Source of the DNA: Lachnospiraceae bacterium
GTDB taxonomy: Bacteria; Bacillota; Clostridia; Lachnospirales; Lachnospiraceae
Direction: 5' to 3'
DNA: 64,000 nt
Assembly (NCBI GenBank): GCA_016281605.1
Contig: JAEEJA010000077.1
Coordinates: 47,023-111,022 of the forward strand
In this document: positions 8,475 to 17,308 of the stretch, piece by piece
Numbering within the stretch: the first letter of the stretch is position 1
Layout of the letters: each line of letters begins with the position of its first letter
Notes under the pieces: generated by a model
Told to the model about the DNA's origin: nothing
Seen by the model: only the letters and a program-made list of their open reading frames with translations
Database searches by the model: none
Position numbers and translations under genes: made by a program

Positions 8475-10094
8475 TCATTCTCTATTATTTGAAACACCCC
8501 CTCTAGTTGCTACATTTGAAGTATTTACATTTTTATTATGTACTTCACTCTTATCATTTTCTAATTTACGAATTCTTCCATTTATTCTTGATATTTTATA
8601 GTTGATTTCTTCTAGCTCTTGTTTGGATAATTTTAAATCTAATATATCTTTAATTTCTTTAACTTCATTAGTATTTACACCCACGATTTCTTTTATTTCA
8701 TCATATTTACTATTGTCATTTCGACTCAATGATTTACTTAACGAAATCACTGTAAACACAGCTAATACTATCGTTAATATAACATTGATGATAATCATAC
8801 CAATATTTTTCTTATTCAATCGTTTCTGCTTAGATATATTTTCATTATTTGTATTATTAATTATATTATTCTCCATAATCAATGAATTATTTTTATTTTC
8901 CAATTCCTTAATTCTATTTTCCAATTTCTTGTTATAATCAGAGTTCAGTGGATATTTAGAATTTTGAAAATAAGATGTATTATCTTCTCTTTTCACATTA
9001 TCGCTTTTTAAATAATTATCTTCTTTTTCAACCCGCCAGCATATTCCGTTCTTTTCGTCATAAACAGGATTTCCTGCTACTATCTCAGGAATATCTCGAT
9101 TATATAACAACGCATTGTATAAATTGGTTCTCCATTCCCAATCAGGTTCACGATAATAATTAATATTGTCTGATATTATCCTTTTATTATCGTTCATAAT
9201 GCATAGTACTGTTTTATCATCCGTAATTTCATTTAATCCGGAAATAAAATTATAGTACTTATCGCATTCTTGTATTATCTTGTCAGCGATTTCTGGTTTA
9301 AAAATATTGTTATATGCATTTTTTAAACATGCTAAAAATAGCTTTTGATCATTAACATTTGTCCCATTTTTCACAAATTGCTTAATCAAATTATCACTAT
9401 AATTAGCTTCAGCACACTTATAACTAGAATATGGATTCATAAAAAAAATTGCTGCAGATACATAAACATTATTCTTTTTAAAACTGTTATTATCCAACTC
9501 TTTTTTATTTAATGGAATGTTCAGTAAAACCGGAATAAACAATCCATCAAGCATTCCATCTGTAACCATCAAAACAGAGGCAATGTTTTCCTCCATTCCA
9601 AATTCCCATGTTTCCTCTCCACCCCTAAGTGGTATTACAGAAACGGAGTCTGAACCTTTTTGACGAGATGTAATTGAATAAAACGTTCCATCGTTTTTTT
9701 CTCCTATTATTCCTCCATCGCCAGAATGACCCCACAGCAATTTTTCACCATTATATAAAACAACATCAAGTGTAGTGTCAAATTCAGATATTGGCTTTTC
9801 CATTTTTTGTGAGACCTTAAAAACAGTATCTAATGAATATCTGTAACACAGTTTTAATAAACTAATAATTTCCTCATAAGAATCATTTTCGGTTATTCGG
9901 GTTTTAAAAAAATCAAATGCTGCTTCAACTGCATTTTGGGATCCTATGTTTGAATATATAGCACTCCCCACACCATCGGCGATTGCACCAAAATACCAAT
10001 TATTATTCAATCTTTCAGATTTACTGTAGTCTTGGCATACAATTTCACTCTCTTTATGTGAAGTACCTTGCTCTGAAATGTTATAATATTTCAT
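8475..10094 (-). CDS. PP2C-type Ser/Thr protein phosphatase with membrane helix
   Basis: Residues about 1-295 form a PP2C (PPM) domain. It starts with GTSHKESEIVCQDYS, the Q-D entry seen in these enzymes. ADGVGSA holds the metal-binding Asp, HSGDGGIIGE and MVTDGMLDG follow, and DDKTVLCIMN closes the domain. A linker leads to one transmembrane helix (about 423-447) and a short coiled coil (about 460-520), so the phosphatase domain is cytoplasmic with a C-terminal anchor and an outside tail. The family removes phosphate from Ser/Thr using two Mn/Mg ions. It sits next to a vWA gene and a kinase gene, like YegK in the E. coli yegI-yegK-yegL set and PP2C in TerY-P triads, so the neighbouring kinase is its probable counterpart. 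Confidence 0.85.
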   Translation of the reverse strand: MKYYNISEQGTSHKESEIVCQDYSKSERLNNNWYFGAIADGVGSAIYSNIGSQNAVEAAFDFFKTRITENDSYEEIISLLKLCYRYSLDTVFKVSQKMEKPISEFDTTLDVVLYNGEKLLWGHSGDGGIIGEKNDGTFYSITSRQKGSDSVSVIPLRGGEETWEFGMEENIASVLMVTDGMLDGLFIPVLLNIPLNKKELDNNSFKKNNVYVSAAIFFMNPYSSYKCAEANYSDNLIKQFVKNGTNVNDQKLFLACLKNAYNNIFKPEIADKIIQECDKYYNFISGLNEITDDKTVLCIMNDNKRIISDNINYYREPDWEWRTNLYNALLYNRDIPEIVAGNPVYDEKNGICWRVEKEDNYLKSDNVKREDNTSYFQNSKYPLNSDYNKKLENRIKELENKNNSLIMENNIINNTNNENISKQKRLNKKNIGMIIINVILTIVLAVFTVISLSKSLSRNDNSKYDEIKEIVGVNTNEVKEIKDILDLKLSKQELEEINYKISRINGRIRKLENDKSEVHNKNVNTSNVATRGGVSNNRE

Positions 10095-10139
10095 AAATAA
10101 TGCTCCAATTAAATAATACTAATAATATCTAAAATATTA

Positions 10140-10868
10140 TTATGTCCATCCCTCATCAATCTTCCTATTTATATCTGCTACTCTTGCATTTTCAGGCACA
10201 TCATCAAGTCTTGTTTTCTCATTTACTCTGCTTTTAGAAATAAATATCATGCTTTTACTAAGCCAATCAAATATTGTTGAAAAATCCATATCACGGAGTT
10301 CTAATACCCTAGGAGTAAGCTTTTGCATTTGCTTTGGATCGTATTCATTAACACCTAATGCCCAAAACATCAAGTGGCCTGAACTCCCTTTTTGTTCTTC
10401 TTCTTTTATACGTCTTGCACATGCCTCCATTTCAATCTCAGTTGAAGTTGCAACACCATCTGTAATCATAAAAATCCAAGGCCTATAACAAGGCGTTCCA
10501 AGCTTATGATAAAAACTAATTCTTTGCTTAAGCAAATCTATAGAAGTTTGTATTCCTGCAGCCATATCAGTAAATCCATGTGCTTCTAAGTTTATTATAG
10601 GCATCTGCGTAATTGAGCAAAAATCTGATACAACCTCAACCTTAGAAGCAAAAGTAACGATCGCAATATCAATTTTCCTTTTTGCAATTGAATCCTGACA
10701 AATTTCCTCTTTGAACTTTTTTATTGCATTATTTAAATTTATTATTCCATTATCTTTTCTCATAGATGAGGATACATCAAGCAAAAGTACACACGCCAAA
10801 TGTCCCTCTCCCATAGAGGAAATATTTAGATTACCAAAAATATCATTCATACTTTTTTCTTGTTTCAC
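10140..10868 (-). CDS. TerY-like von Willebrand factor A domain protein
   Basis: The whole 242-residue product is a vWA domain with a complete MIDAS metal site: DVSSS (about 31-35), the Thr in GFTDMAAG (about 97) and the Asp in MITDG (about 140). It has no signal peptide, so it is cytoplasmic. The start is GTG at 10868, sharing one base with the TAG stop of the kinase gene, with GGAGG eight bases upstream. That arrangement implies coupled translation with the kinase. TerY/YegL proteins of this type occur with a PP2C phosphatase and a kinase and are thought to bind a partner through the metal site, acting as an assembly or sensing subunit. The specific partner here is unknown. Confidence 0.85.
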   Translation of the reverse strand: MKQEKSMNDIFGNLNISSMGEGHLACVLLLDVSSSMRKDNGIINLNNAIKKFKEEICQDSIAKRKIDIAIVTFASKVEVVSDFCSITQMPIINLEAHGFTDMAAGIQTSIDLLKQRISFYHKLGTPCYRPWIFMITDGVATSTEIEMEACARRIKEEEQKGSSGHLMFWALGVNEYDPKQMQKLTPRVLELRDMDFSTIFDWLSKSMIFISKSRVNEKTRLDDVPENARVADINRKIDEGWT

Positions 10869-12538
10869 TATTCTTGCCTCCTATTGTTTATTTTTAATAC
10901 AGGTCTTATTCCTGACAAGTACTGTCCGTATCTCACTGTAAGAACACCTACATTTCCACTAATTGCATCTATATAAGAGAACCCTGAACTCATCCAACAT
11001 ATCTCTGTTTCCTTTTGATATCCTTTTCTTTTTACTGCATCCGTTGGAGCTGCAACAAGATACTTAACGGAATAATACTTATTATCAATTCCGGTATCTT
11101 CAGATTTCTTACTAGATATCGTCTTCTCAGTAGATATTTGTATGTCTTCTTTTTCGCTCATTGCAGAAATAGGCGATTCTCTTTCCAAATCCATCAATAA
11201 TATATGAAATAATATAATAACAAAAATCAGTAATATGAGAAATCTTATTAATTTCCCTTTTTGCTTTCTAGATTGTATGCTACTTTCATTTAATTCATTA
11301 CTTGTTTTTTTATTACTACCATATGCATTTGAGCTTGTTTTTGAGCTTTGTTCATGTGTATTTTTAATATTATTATTTGTCGAGTTCGTATTTTTTACAT
11401 ATTTTATACGATAAGCGCCATAAACATTATGTTCACCAGTATTTGTATTATAATATGAAAACTTATCTTTAATTTTTTTTTCTTCGCTATAGTCATTTTC
11501 TTGTTTGTTCTCCTTATCAAGAAGGTTTGATAATCTCTTTTCTACTTCACAATATGGACATTCTGTATTGCATGCAAAATAATAATGCTTTTTATTATTA
11601 CAAATTGTAAGTTCATTGCAATTTTTTAATAGTACCTCTTCCCATTCTTCAGCTATTGGTCTCAATTCAGGATTCTTAAATCCATCTACAAAAGCTCTAA
11701 TAAATAATTTCTGAATGTCAAAAGGTAAACTATCAAAATCAGGCGTAAATACAGGTTGTTTAAATATATCATTCTTTTGATAAAATGGATAAAAACCATT
11801 TTTTATGTTATCATCAGGTTGTGGACAATCTACGGAATTGATTTCATCCTTGCAAGCGCAAGAAAATGCATGTGCCCCGTTCATAAGTAAAGAGAACAGG
11901 TGTAATGCTAAAGTAAACAAATCAGTTTCTTTCGTATAGGTTGGTAAAGTCGCATTTGATAAACCCACACCAGCAAATTCCCCCTGCAATTCCGGTGCAA
12001 TATACTCTTGAACTCCTACATTACATCTGAATACTTTATTATTAAAAGTCAAATGATATGAATCCACATCAACCAATAAAACATTAAATTTTCTTTCAGG
12101 ATCAAGCTCAACACATATATTTTCCGGATTTAAATCACCACACATATAACCCAAATCATGCATATTCTGAATTGCTATACACAGATTAATACCAACTAAA
12201 ATTCTATGCCTTAAATCAAATTCTCCTTGATTTAGCACATCTCTGAAACTAATGCTTTTTAAAGCTTTCCTCATAATATATCCACAAAAGCCATTCTCAT
12301 CATATATTACATCAAGTGGCCAAGCGACCTGTCCCATCTGCTCGAATGTAATCTTGTTTTCGTGCATATTGATTAATTTTTCTTCACAATCTTTTGTTCT
12401 TTTATTTTCAAAAAAAACCTTTGCTACATGTATCGGATAACCTGATATTTCACGAATCTCACCTTCTCCACCTTTGGCAAGACAATTGTCGGATAATTCG
12501 TATGTATTTCCAAATATACCCCGATATAATTTTGACAT
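10868..12538 (-). CDS. YegI-like membrane-bound protein kinase
   Basis: The ATG at 12538 is preferred because GGAGG lies eight bases upstream; the longest frame opens five codons earlier at a TTG inside that site. Residues about 1-290 form a kinase domain: a Gly-rich loop KGGEGEI, a Lys in HVAKVF, a catalytic loop GDLNPENICV in place of the usual HRDLKPEN, and DVDSYH in place of DFG. A cysteine cluster, CNTECPYCE (about 323-331), follows. After an Asn/Ser-rich linker one transmembrane helix (about 424-442) leads to an outside C-terminal domain of about 110 residues. The GDLNPEN form is typical of the YegI/TerY-P kinases. Together with the vWA and PP2C genes this makes the complete triad. Activity is likely but not certain because the HRD histidine is absent. 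Confidence 0.82.
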   Translation of the reverse strand: MSKLYRGIFGNTYELSDNCLAKGGEGEIREISGYPIHVAKVFFENKRTKDCEEKLINMHENKITFEQMGQVAWPLDVIYDENGFCGYIMRKALKSISFRDVLNQGEFDLRHRILVGINLCIAIQNMHDLGYMCGDLNPENICVELDPERKFNVLLVDVDSYHLTFNNKVFRCNVGVQEYIAPELQGEFAGVGLSNATLPTYTKETDLFTLALHLFSLLMNGAHAFSCACKDEINSVDCPQPDDNIKNGFYPFYQKNDIFKQPVFTPDFDSLPFDIQKLFIRAFVDGFKNPELRPIAEEWEEVLLKNCNELTICNNKKHYYFACNTECPYCEVEKRLSNLLDKENKQENDYSEEKKIKDKFSYYNTNTGEHNVYGAYRIKYVKNTNSTNNNIKNTHEQSSKTSSNAYGSNKKTSNELNESSIQSRKQKGKLIRFLILLIFVIILFHILLMDLERESPISAMSEKEDIQISTEKTISSKKSEDTGIDNKYYSVKYLVAAPTDAVKRKGYQKETEICWMSSGFSYIDAISGNVGVLTVRYGQYLSGIRPVLKINNRRQE

Positions 12539-12558
12539 TGCCATTACCTCCAAAAATA

Positions 12559-13605
12559 CTATTTTTTAGAAAAGTTAAAAATCTTTTTCATTTTTTTTAG
12601 CTTTTCACTAGCTATATTGTTTCCCAAGGCTTCTGCCTCTATATAGTATTTTTTTGCTTCTTCTTTGAACTGTTTTTTTTCTGTTTTATTCAATTTATCG
12701 GAAGCACTATCATAATAATCCCCTATCATTAAAAACACATTAGATCGTTCTACTGGATTCATATTTGGATTCTGACATATATCAATTAATACATTTATGT
12801 CTTCCATAATAATGCTTTCGTCAAAATTTTGTATTTTATGAGAAATAGTCCTCAAATAAACCGCATATGGATGTAGTGCAATAACGTTCGGTTTTTCTAT
12901 ATTCTCTTCTATCATACTATAATTGGCATTGCTAAATCCTATAAAAACCAATTTGTAATAGGCCTCTGCCTTTAGTTTATCCACCTCAACTTCATTTTTT
13001 TCCGTAATATAAACATCTCTATTTAAGATTTCTAAAGCTTTATTTATAGATGCAATAGACTTTTCATACTCTTCATTTAATCGGTACTCTTCGGACTTTA
13101 ATAATAAGTATTCCGTTTTTTCAATCAAATCTTTATTATTAGCTGATTCTCCACTTATTGTATTAACATTATTTAATTCCTTTCTATTGTTATCAATTAT
13201 AATATTTTCGTAATATTGGTTATTATTATAGTGATTTTCACTTTTATGGCTCTCGTAATTGTAATCTTGGGTATTTCCATTTACGTTAAATACATTCTTA
13301 ATCTCATAATACTCATTACTGTTTACATCGATTAAACTTCTGATTTTCAATTCATATTTTTCAGCCTCTTCTAAATTTGCTATAAAAAAGACTCCATTTC
13401 TATACATATATTCTAATCCGGCAATACATATTAATTCATTATTTTTTTCACCCTTGTGAAACAATTGATATGCCCGTTGTTTATTCTGGTTTAATCCTTC
13501 AAGTCCGAACAGATTTCTTATTCCTAATTCTCCGTAAGCCCCTGTATCTCCATTTGAAACAAGTTTTTCTAATTCATCATTTGTTAGTTTTGTATATTTC
13601 CCCAT
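12559..13605 (-). CDS. Sel1/TPR-like repeat protein
   Basis: The N-terminus (about 1-85) shows Sel1-like helical repeat features (GDTGAYGELGIRNLFGLEGL, then AYQLFHKGEK and AGLEYMYRNG ... LEEAEKYE). A central Asn/Tyr-rich linker (about 108-150) has low complexity. The C-terminal half is helical, with TPR-like character (LLKSEEYRLNEEYEKSIASI) and a final Sel1-like motif (AKKYYIEAEALGNNIASEKL). No signal or membrane helix is present, so it should be a cytoplasmic scaffold. It ends 20 bases before the preferred start of the kinase gene (12538), with GGAG before its own ATG. Such proteins often bring partners together, and in this setting it may serve the kinase/phosphatase module, but that is inference. 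Confidence 0.65.
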   Translation of the reverse strand: MGKYTKLTNDELEKLVSNGDTGAYGELGIRNLFGLEGLNQNKQRAYQLFHKGEKNNELICIAGLEYMYRNGVFFIANLEEAEKYELKIRSLIDVNSNEYYEIKNVFNVNGNTQDYNYESHKSENHYNNNQYYENIIIDNNRKELNNVNTISGESANNKDLIEKTEYLLLKSEEYRLNEEYEKSIASINKALEILNRDVYITEKNEVEVDKLKAEAYYKLVFIGFSNANYSMIEENIEKPNVIALHPYAVYLRTISHKIQNFDESIIMEDINVLIDICQNPNMNPVERSNVFLMIGDYYDSASDKLNKTEKKQFKEEAKKYYIEAEALGNNIASEKLKKMKKIFNFSKK

Positions 13606-13617
13606 TTTACATTCTCC

Positions 13618-13670
13618 ATTTTTGCTCTTTATAATTACTATATCACTCTAATAATATCTGTTAATTTACC
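13618..13670 (-). promoter_or_regulatory. Possible internal promoter before the Sel1-like gene
   Basis: In the 87-bp gap on the minus strand, TTAACA is followed after 16 bp by TATAGT. No terminator is visible in the gap, so the downstream genes may also be read from upstream. Confidence 0.25.
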
Positions 13671-13692
13671 AAGACATATTATTATTAATTAA

Positions 13693-15570
13693 TCAAGATA
13701 GAATATCATTTAAAAACTTTTTATATTTATACTCTCCACATATCATTTCATATTTTCCTTCTTTTTTTAAATACCTATCATATTCATTTTTTGTTACTTT
13801 CTTCATACCACCATCGGATGAATTGAAATGATAAAAGAATTTATAATTACCATCTCCTCCTTCTTCATACTCTTCATTTTCATAATCATACGTAGATTGT
13901 AATAATTGAAATCTTTGTTTCATTTCATAGTCTTGATATTCCCATACTGTTGTCCATACTGCAGCACCGGCAAAGTCGCTATTGATATTTGTCACCTTAC
14001 CTTCTCTCTCCTCAAAATAGTAACCGTGATTTCCACCTACTCCATATCCCCATTTATCCATGATACAATATGCCATATCATCTTTAATTGTATATACATC
14101 TATATAATAACCATCTAATTCGCAAACAAGCTCAGGAATGTCATCATCATCAAGGTATATTAATGAGTATTTCAATTCGCCTAAGTCTGAACGATGATCA
14201 GAATCCCACGATTTTATCAAATTAGCATATTCTTCCTTCCATTTTTCATTTATAATATTAACATCGTTTCGATTTTCATATTCTGTATTGCTATCATTTT
14301 TAACATCGTCGTTATACGGATAAAATAGACGCAATTTTATGTCTGAAATACAATTATTTGGGTCAAAATGTATATTAACATCAACTACCATTTTTTTATC
14401 ATAAAACCAAAAACCAAAAAATTCCTGACCAATAAGCATTTCATTATTAAAAACACATTCACCACCATCATAAAAAGCATATTTTATCTTTTTTTCAAAA
14501 ATAGGTTCAAGTTTATCTTTGCTTAAACCAACCTTTAATCCAAATAATTCATATTCATTACTTTTAAATGCACATTCAGTTTCTAAAAAGCTTTCATCAC
14601 CATCTTCAAATACATCTACAAGCCCATTCCGATAGTCTGCAATTAAAACATCGAAATTCATATCATTTTCACTTATGTATTTATAAAAGCATATATCTTC
14701 GAAATCATCACCCCAATCATATTTTTTTGCTTTTACATCTTGATTACCAAAGAATTCTGACATTATATCGTAATTATATGTAGAAGCATTTTTGTTTTTC
14801 ACCAAAAAGCATCCGAAATCCTTTGAAATATCATCAGTATTATTCTCTAGATTATCAATAAAACATCCGGTTAAATCACCAAAATCCCCTAATGCCTCGG
14901 AATAATTGAATTCTTCAACATCTTGTATCTTCCTATTTTTCGGAAGACTATCTACTATATTACTCTTCCAATTATTATAATCAGACAAAGGCATCATTCG
15001 AGCAAATACCTGATTTTTTCCTTTTGATTCAAAATCATATACTATTGCAGATTCTTCTCCATAGCCATTATCTTGTAATGTAACTATTAATTCTTCATCA
15101 TTATCTTCATCGAAGTCGTAAATGATATACTTATATTTTCCTTTGATATTTTCTATATCTATTGCATTAGACTTGCCATAATTTGCGTCATCTGGCAAAG
15201 TTCCGTCCATTTTCAAATCTCGTAGATAATTATAAAACCTATCTCTTCTATAGATTTTTTCCCATTTTTCCTCTGTTAATTTATCACCTTCCTTTAATAA
15301 AACCATATCATCGACTACTGTCTTACTATTATTGGATGATTTAATCTCTTTTTTGTTTAAATTATTTACAAGAATTACAATCATTGTTGCCACTAGAGCA
15401 ACCACTCCAATAGAAACAACCGGCAACAGTATCCTATTTTTTTTATGATTATTGGTATTATTGTTTTTATTATAATTGTATAAAGGATCTTTTATTATTT
15501 TTTTACAATTAACACAAATCAACGTATCTGATTTGTTTAATGCTCCACAATATTTACAATATGTATCCAT
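13693..15570 (-). CDS. Zinc-ribbon, single-pass membrane protein with acidic sensor-like ectodomain
   Basis: The 625 residues begin with a zinc ribbon (CKYCG ... CVNCKK, residues 4-23). An Asn-rich linker leads to a transmembrane helix (about 48-68), with a large acidic domain outside. That domain contains two stretches like the Asp-rich blades of FG-GAP/VCBS-type repeats (IIYDFDEDNDEELIV, about 149-163, and YLDDDDIPELVCEL, about 470-483), which suggests calcium binding, plus a middle domain with no recognised family. AGAGGA precedes the ATG. It is the first gene behind operator copy B and has the same ribbon-helix plan as the 7660 gene. A surface-sensing role for the kinase cluster is plausible, not shown. 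Confidence 0.65.
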   Translation of the reverse strand: MDTYCKYCGALNKSDTLICVNCKKIIKDPLYNYNKNNNTNNHKKNRILLPVVSIGVVALVATMIVILVNNLNKKEIKSSNNSKTVVDDMVLLKEGDKLTEEKWEKIYRRDRFYNYLRDLKMDGTLPDDANYGKSNAIDIENIKGKYKYIIYDFDEDNDEELIVTLQDNGYGEESAIVYDFESKGKNQVFARMMPLSDYNNWKSNIVDSLPKNRKIQDVEEFNYSEALGDFGDLTGCFIDNLENNTDDISKDFGCFLVKNKNASTYNYDIMSEFFGNQDVKAKKYDWGDDFEDICFYKYISENDMNFDVLIADYRNGLVDVFEDGDESFLETECAFKSNEYELFGLKVGLSKDKLEPIFEKKIKYAFYDGGECVFNNEMLIGQEFFGFWFYDKKMVVDVNIHFDPNNCISDIKLRLFYPYNDDVKNDSNTEYENRNDVNIINEKWKEEYANLIKSWDSDHRSDLGELKYSLIYLDDDDIPELVCELDGYYIDVYTIKDDMAYCIMDKWGYGVGGNHGYYFEEREGKVTNINSDFAGAAVWTTVWEYQDYEMKQRFQLLQSTYDYENEEYEEGGDGNYKFFYHFNSSDGGMKKVTKNEYDRYLKKEGKYEMICGEYKYKKFLNDILS

Positions 15571-15706
15571 ATTATTCCTCTCTCTAAGAAAAACATCATA
15601 AACGGAATTAAACCTATGAATAATGAAAAGTTTTTTTCTAGTTTAAATAATTATTCGCTCTTATAAACATATCACCCAATTGTGATTGTATTATTTTGAT
15701 GTCAAC

Positions 15707-15773
15707 ATTTTATCATAAGTACTTTTATTTATAATTGTGATCGCAAAACTGACGGTTTTATTTGCAAAACTAA
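15707..15773 (-). promoter_or_regulatory. Tandem-repeat operator and extended -10 (LytTR/VirR-like), copy B
   Basis: On the minus strand, repeats TTAGTTTTG (15773-15765) and TCAGTTTTG (15752-15744) are 12 bp apart. An extended -10, TGATAAAAT, has its hexamer at 15712-15707, 31 bp beyond the inner repeat. Spacing equals that of copy A at 6922-6988 exactly, and about 28 of 34 bases across the repeats agree. Transcription would begin near 15700, about 130 nt before the zinc-ribbon gene at 15570. The rest of the 15571-15899 gap holds only a short hairpin (15842-15867, nine-base stem TATATTGCT) without a T-run. Confidence 0.6.
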
Positions 15774-15899
15774 TTTCTACAGATCGGTACACCTTTTATT
15801 AGTCAATTACGGCATACAAAAGAAGACGCTGCACCCCTTAATATATTGCTGAACCTGTAGCAATATACTTTGTTAAAGTTATTGTTTTTTCTTTTTCAT

Positions 15900-16313
15900 C
15901 TAAAGTATATCAAATTGGTTTGAAATTTCAGGTATAATTTGTTTTTCAACTATTTCGTGATTTGACTCATTTTCAGTTTCTTTTAAGTTACTCTTAAAAA
16001 AAGAACCAAAACCACGCGAACTCTTTTTTTTAACATCTGTATTTTTCTGCTTATTTGGTATAGTATCTTCCTGACTCCACGGAATAAGTATTTCATCAAT
16101 TTTATCTTTTCTTAATTGTATATTGTTTAAATCTTTATTGTTTTGATCGTTAATTTTATTCTTATTGCTTGGAATATTATTATTTATATTATTCTTTATA
16201 TCATTACTATTAAAACTTCTTCCTTCGGAAAAAATATTGGATATTTCATTTGCTGCATTTTTACCGACCTGAATGGCTTTATTATTTACATTTGTTGATT
16301 GACTTGATACCAT
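15900..16313 (-). CDS. Asn-rich hypothetical protein, start uncertain
   Basis: Not recognised. The 137 residues are Asn/Lys/Ser-rich with low complexity, no signal peptide and no membrane helix. A conserved-looking stretch (GKNAANEISNIFSEGRSF, about 18-35) precedes a disordered region and an acidic tail. The ATG at 16313 has no good ribosome-binding site. A perfect AGGAG (16360-16356) lies six bases before an in-frame ATA (16349), so translation may start there and add 12 residues, or the true start has changed. It stands alone between the operator B region and an IS-end-like hairpin, and it could be a decaying gene. Confidence 0.4.
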   Translation of the reverse strand: MVSSQSTNVNNKAIQVGKNAANEISNIFSEGRSFNSNDIKNNINNNIPSNKNKINDQNNKDLNNIQLRKDKIDEILIPWSQEDTIPNKQKNTDVKKKSSRGFGSFFKSNLKETENESNHEIVEKQIIPEISNQFDIL

Positions 16314-16375
16314 TGCATTCTTATTGCTTAAATCAACATTATTGTTTATCTCTATCTCCTAATCACAATTCTAAG

Positions 16376-16445
16376 TCATAACCACCACTTCAAGTGGTGG
16401 TTTATAATAAGTTTGTAGCCCAACGAAATCCGGTTACAAACCTTT
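16376..16445 (-). mobile_element. Possible IS200/IS605-type right-end or omegaRNA remnant
   Basis: A perfect hairpin, AACCACCACTTCAAGTGGTGGTT (16380-16402, arms of about 11 bases), lies beside a second pairing segment (GTTTGTAGCC ... GGTTACAAAC, 16411-16440). On the minus strand the order long hairpin, TTATTATA, short perfect hairpin and TATGAC looks like the right end of tnpB-bearing IS605 elements. No transposase or tnpB frame is present. The rest of 16446-16887 is AT-rich and shows no gene. Confidence 0.35.
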
Positions 16446-16887
16446 CTTTTTTTAGTACAGATGTGTGGACATTCCAATCTATCAGTAGATTTTTCCTCGA
16501 GTACTGGTCGTCCTTCTCTCATCTAAACAGTTAACCGTTACATTGCACATAGTACACTCTCCCTTCCAATCATTCTAATAAAAATAATATTCAATTTAAC
16601 TCGCTAGCTATATTCTGCCCATGTAGTTTATTTGATTATAAACCCATTACCTTTAAAATGCAAATAGATTTTTTAATGGCAACTGCCTAAACCTCATCCA
16701 ATCATCACTTACATTGTTTAATTATGCGTTTTATTTGCATAACTCAAAATAGTTAAGTAATAAAAGACCAAAAAAATAATTTACTACTAAAAAATAATTG
16801 TTTAATATATAGGTGTAGGTAGCAGACTTCCCATTATAAGTGATGTATATATGTTTTGGCATTAAATCCATTGTATAGGAGGCTTAT

Positions 16888-17298
16888 ATGAATACCACGA
16901 GGAGCGGCAATAATTCTGATAATTATTATGAGAAAATTGACTACGAATTTGATTTAGATTATAAGAAAATCGGCGAACGCATAAGAAAATTCAGAAGAGC
17001 TTCCAACATAACCCAGGAGCACCTTGCAGAAATGGTTGACATAAGTGTTACTCATATGAGTCATATAGAAACAGGGAACACAAAACTTAGTCTTCCGGTT
17101 TGTGTAAAAATTGCAAAAGCCCTTAATATTAGTATTGATGATATTATTACTGATAGTTCCGATATAAATCAAGGGCAGGTTGACAGAAAGTGGTCAACAC
17201 TTTTAGAAGAAATAGATATTCGGGATTCGGATTATCTTTATAATATTACTGATTATGTATATGGAAAATTGAAGGAGTATACTTCTTTAAAATCATAA
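16888..17298 (+). CDS. XRE-family transcriptional regulator
   Basis: The 136-residue product has a helix-turn-helix of the Cro/CI (HTH_3) type at about residues 30-85: IGERIRKFRRASNITQEHLA, then MVDISVTHMSHIETGNTKLS, then LPVCVKIAKALNISIDDII. The N-terminal 25 residues are acidic and Asn-rich; the C-terminal tail is short and has no ligand domain. TAGGAGG lies seven bases before the ATG. It stands alone on the plus strand, faces away from the minus-strand cluster, and ends in a strong hairpin terminator. Its targets cannot be named. It might control the divergent 137-residue gene or itself. Confidence 0.85.
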   Translation: MNTTRSGNNSDNYYEKIDYEFDLDYKKIGERIRKFRRASNITQEHLAEMVDISVTHMSHIETGNTKLSLPVCVKIAKALNISIDDIITDSSDINQGQVDRKWSTLLEEIDIRDSDYLYNITDYVYGKLKEYTSLKS

Positions 17299-17308
17299 GG
17301 TTGAAGTC

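Noticed and set aside
15842..15867. Hairpin after the 137-residue gene as a terminator
   Set aside because: The nine-base stem is AT-rich and no T-run follows on either strand.
16738..16746. A third LytTR-like repeat (TGAGTTATG on the minus strand)
   Set aside because: No partner repeat lies 21 bp away and no -10 lies at the fixed distance, so it is probably chance.
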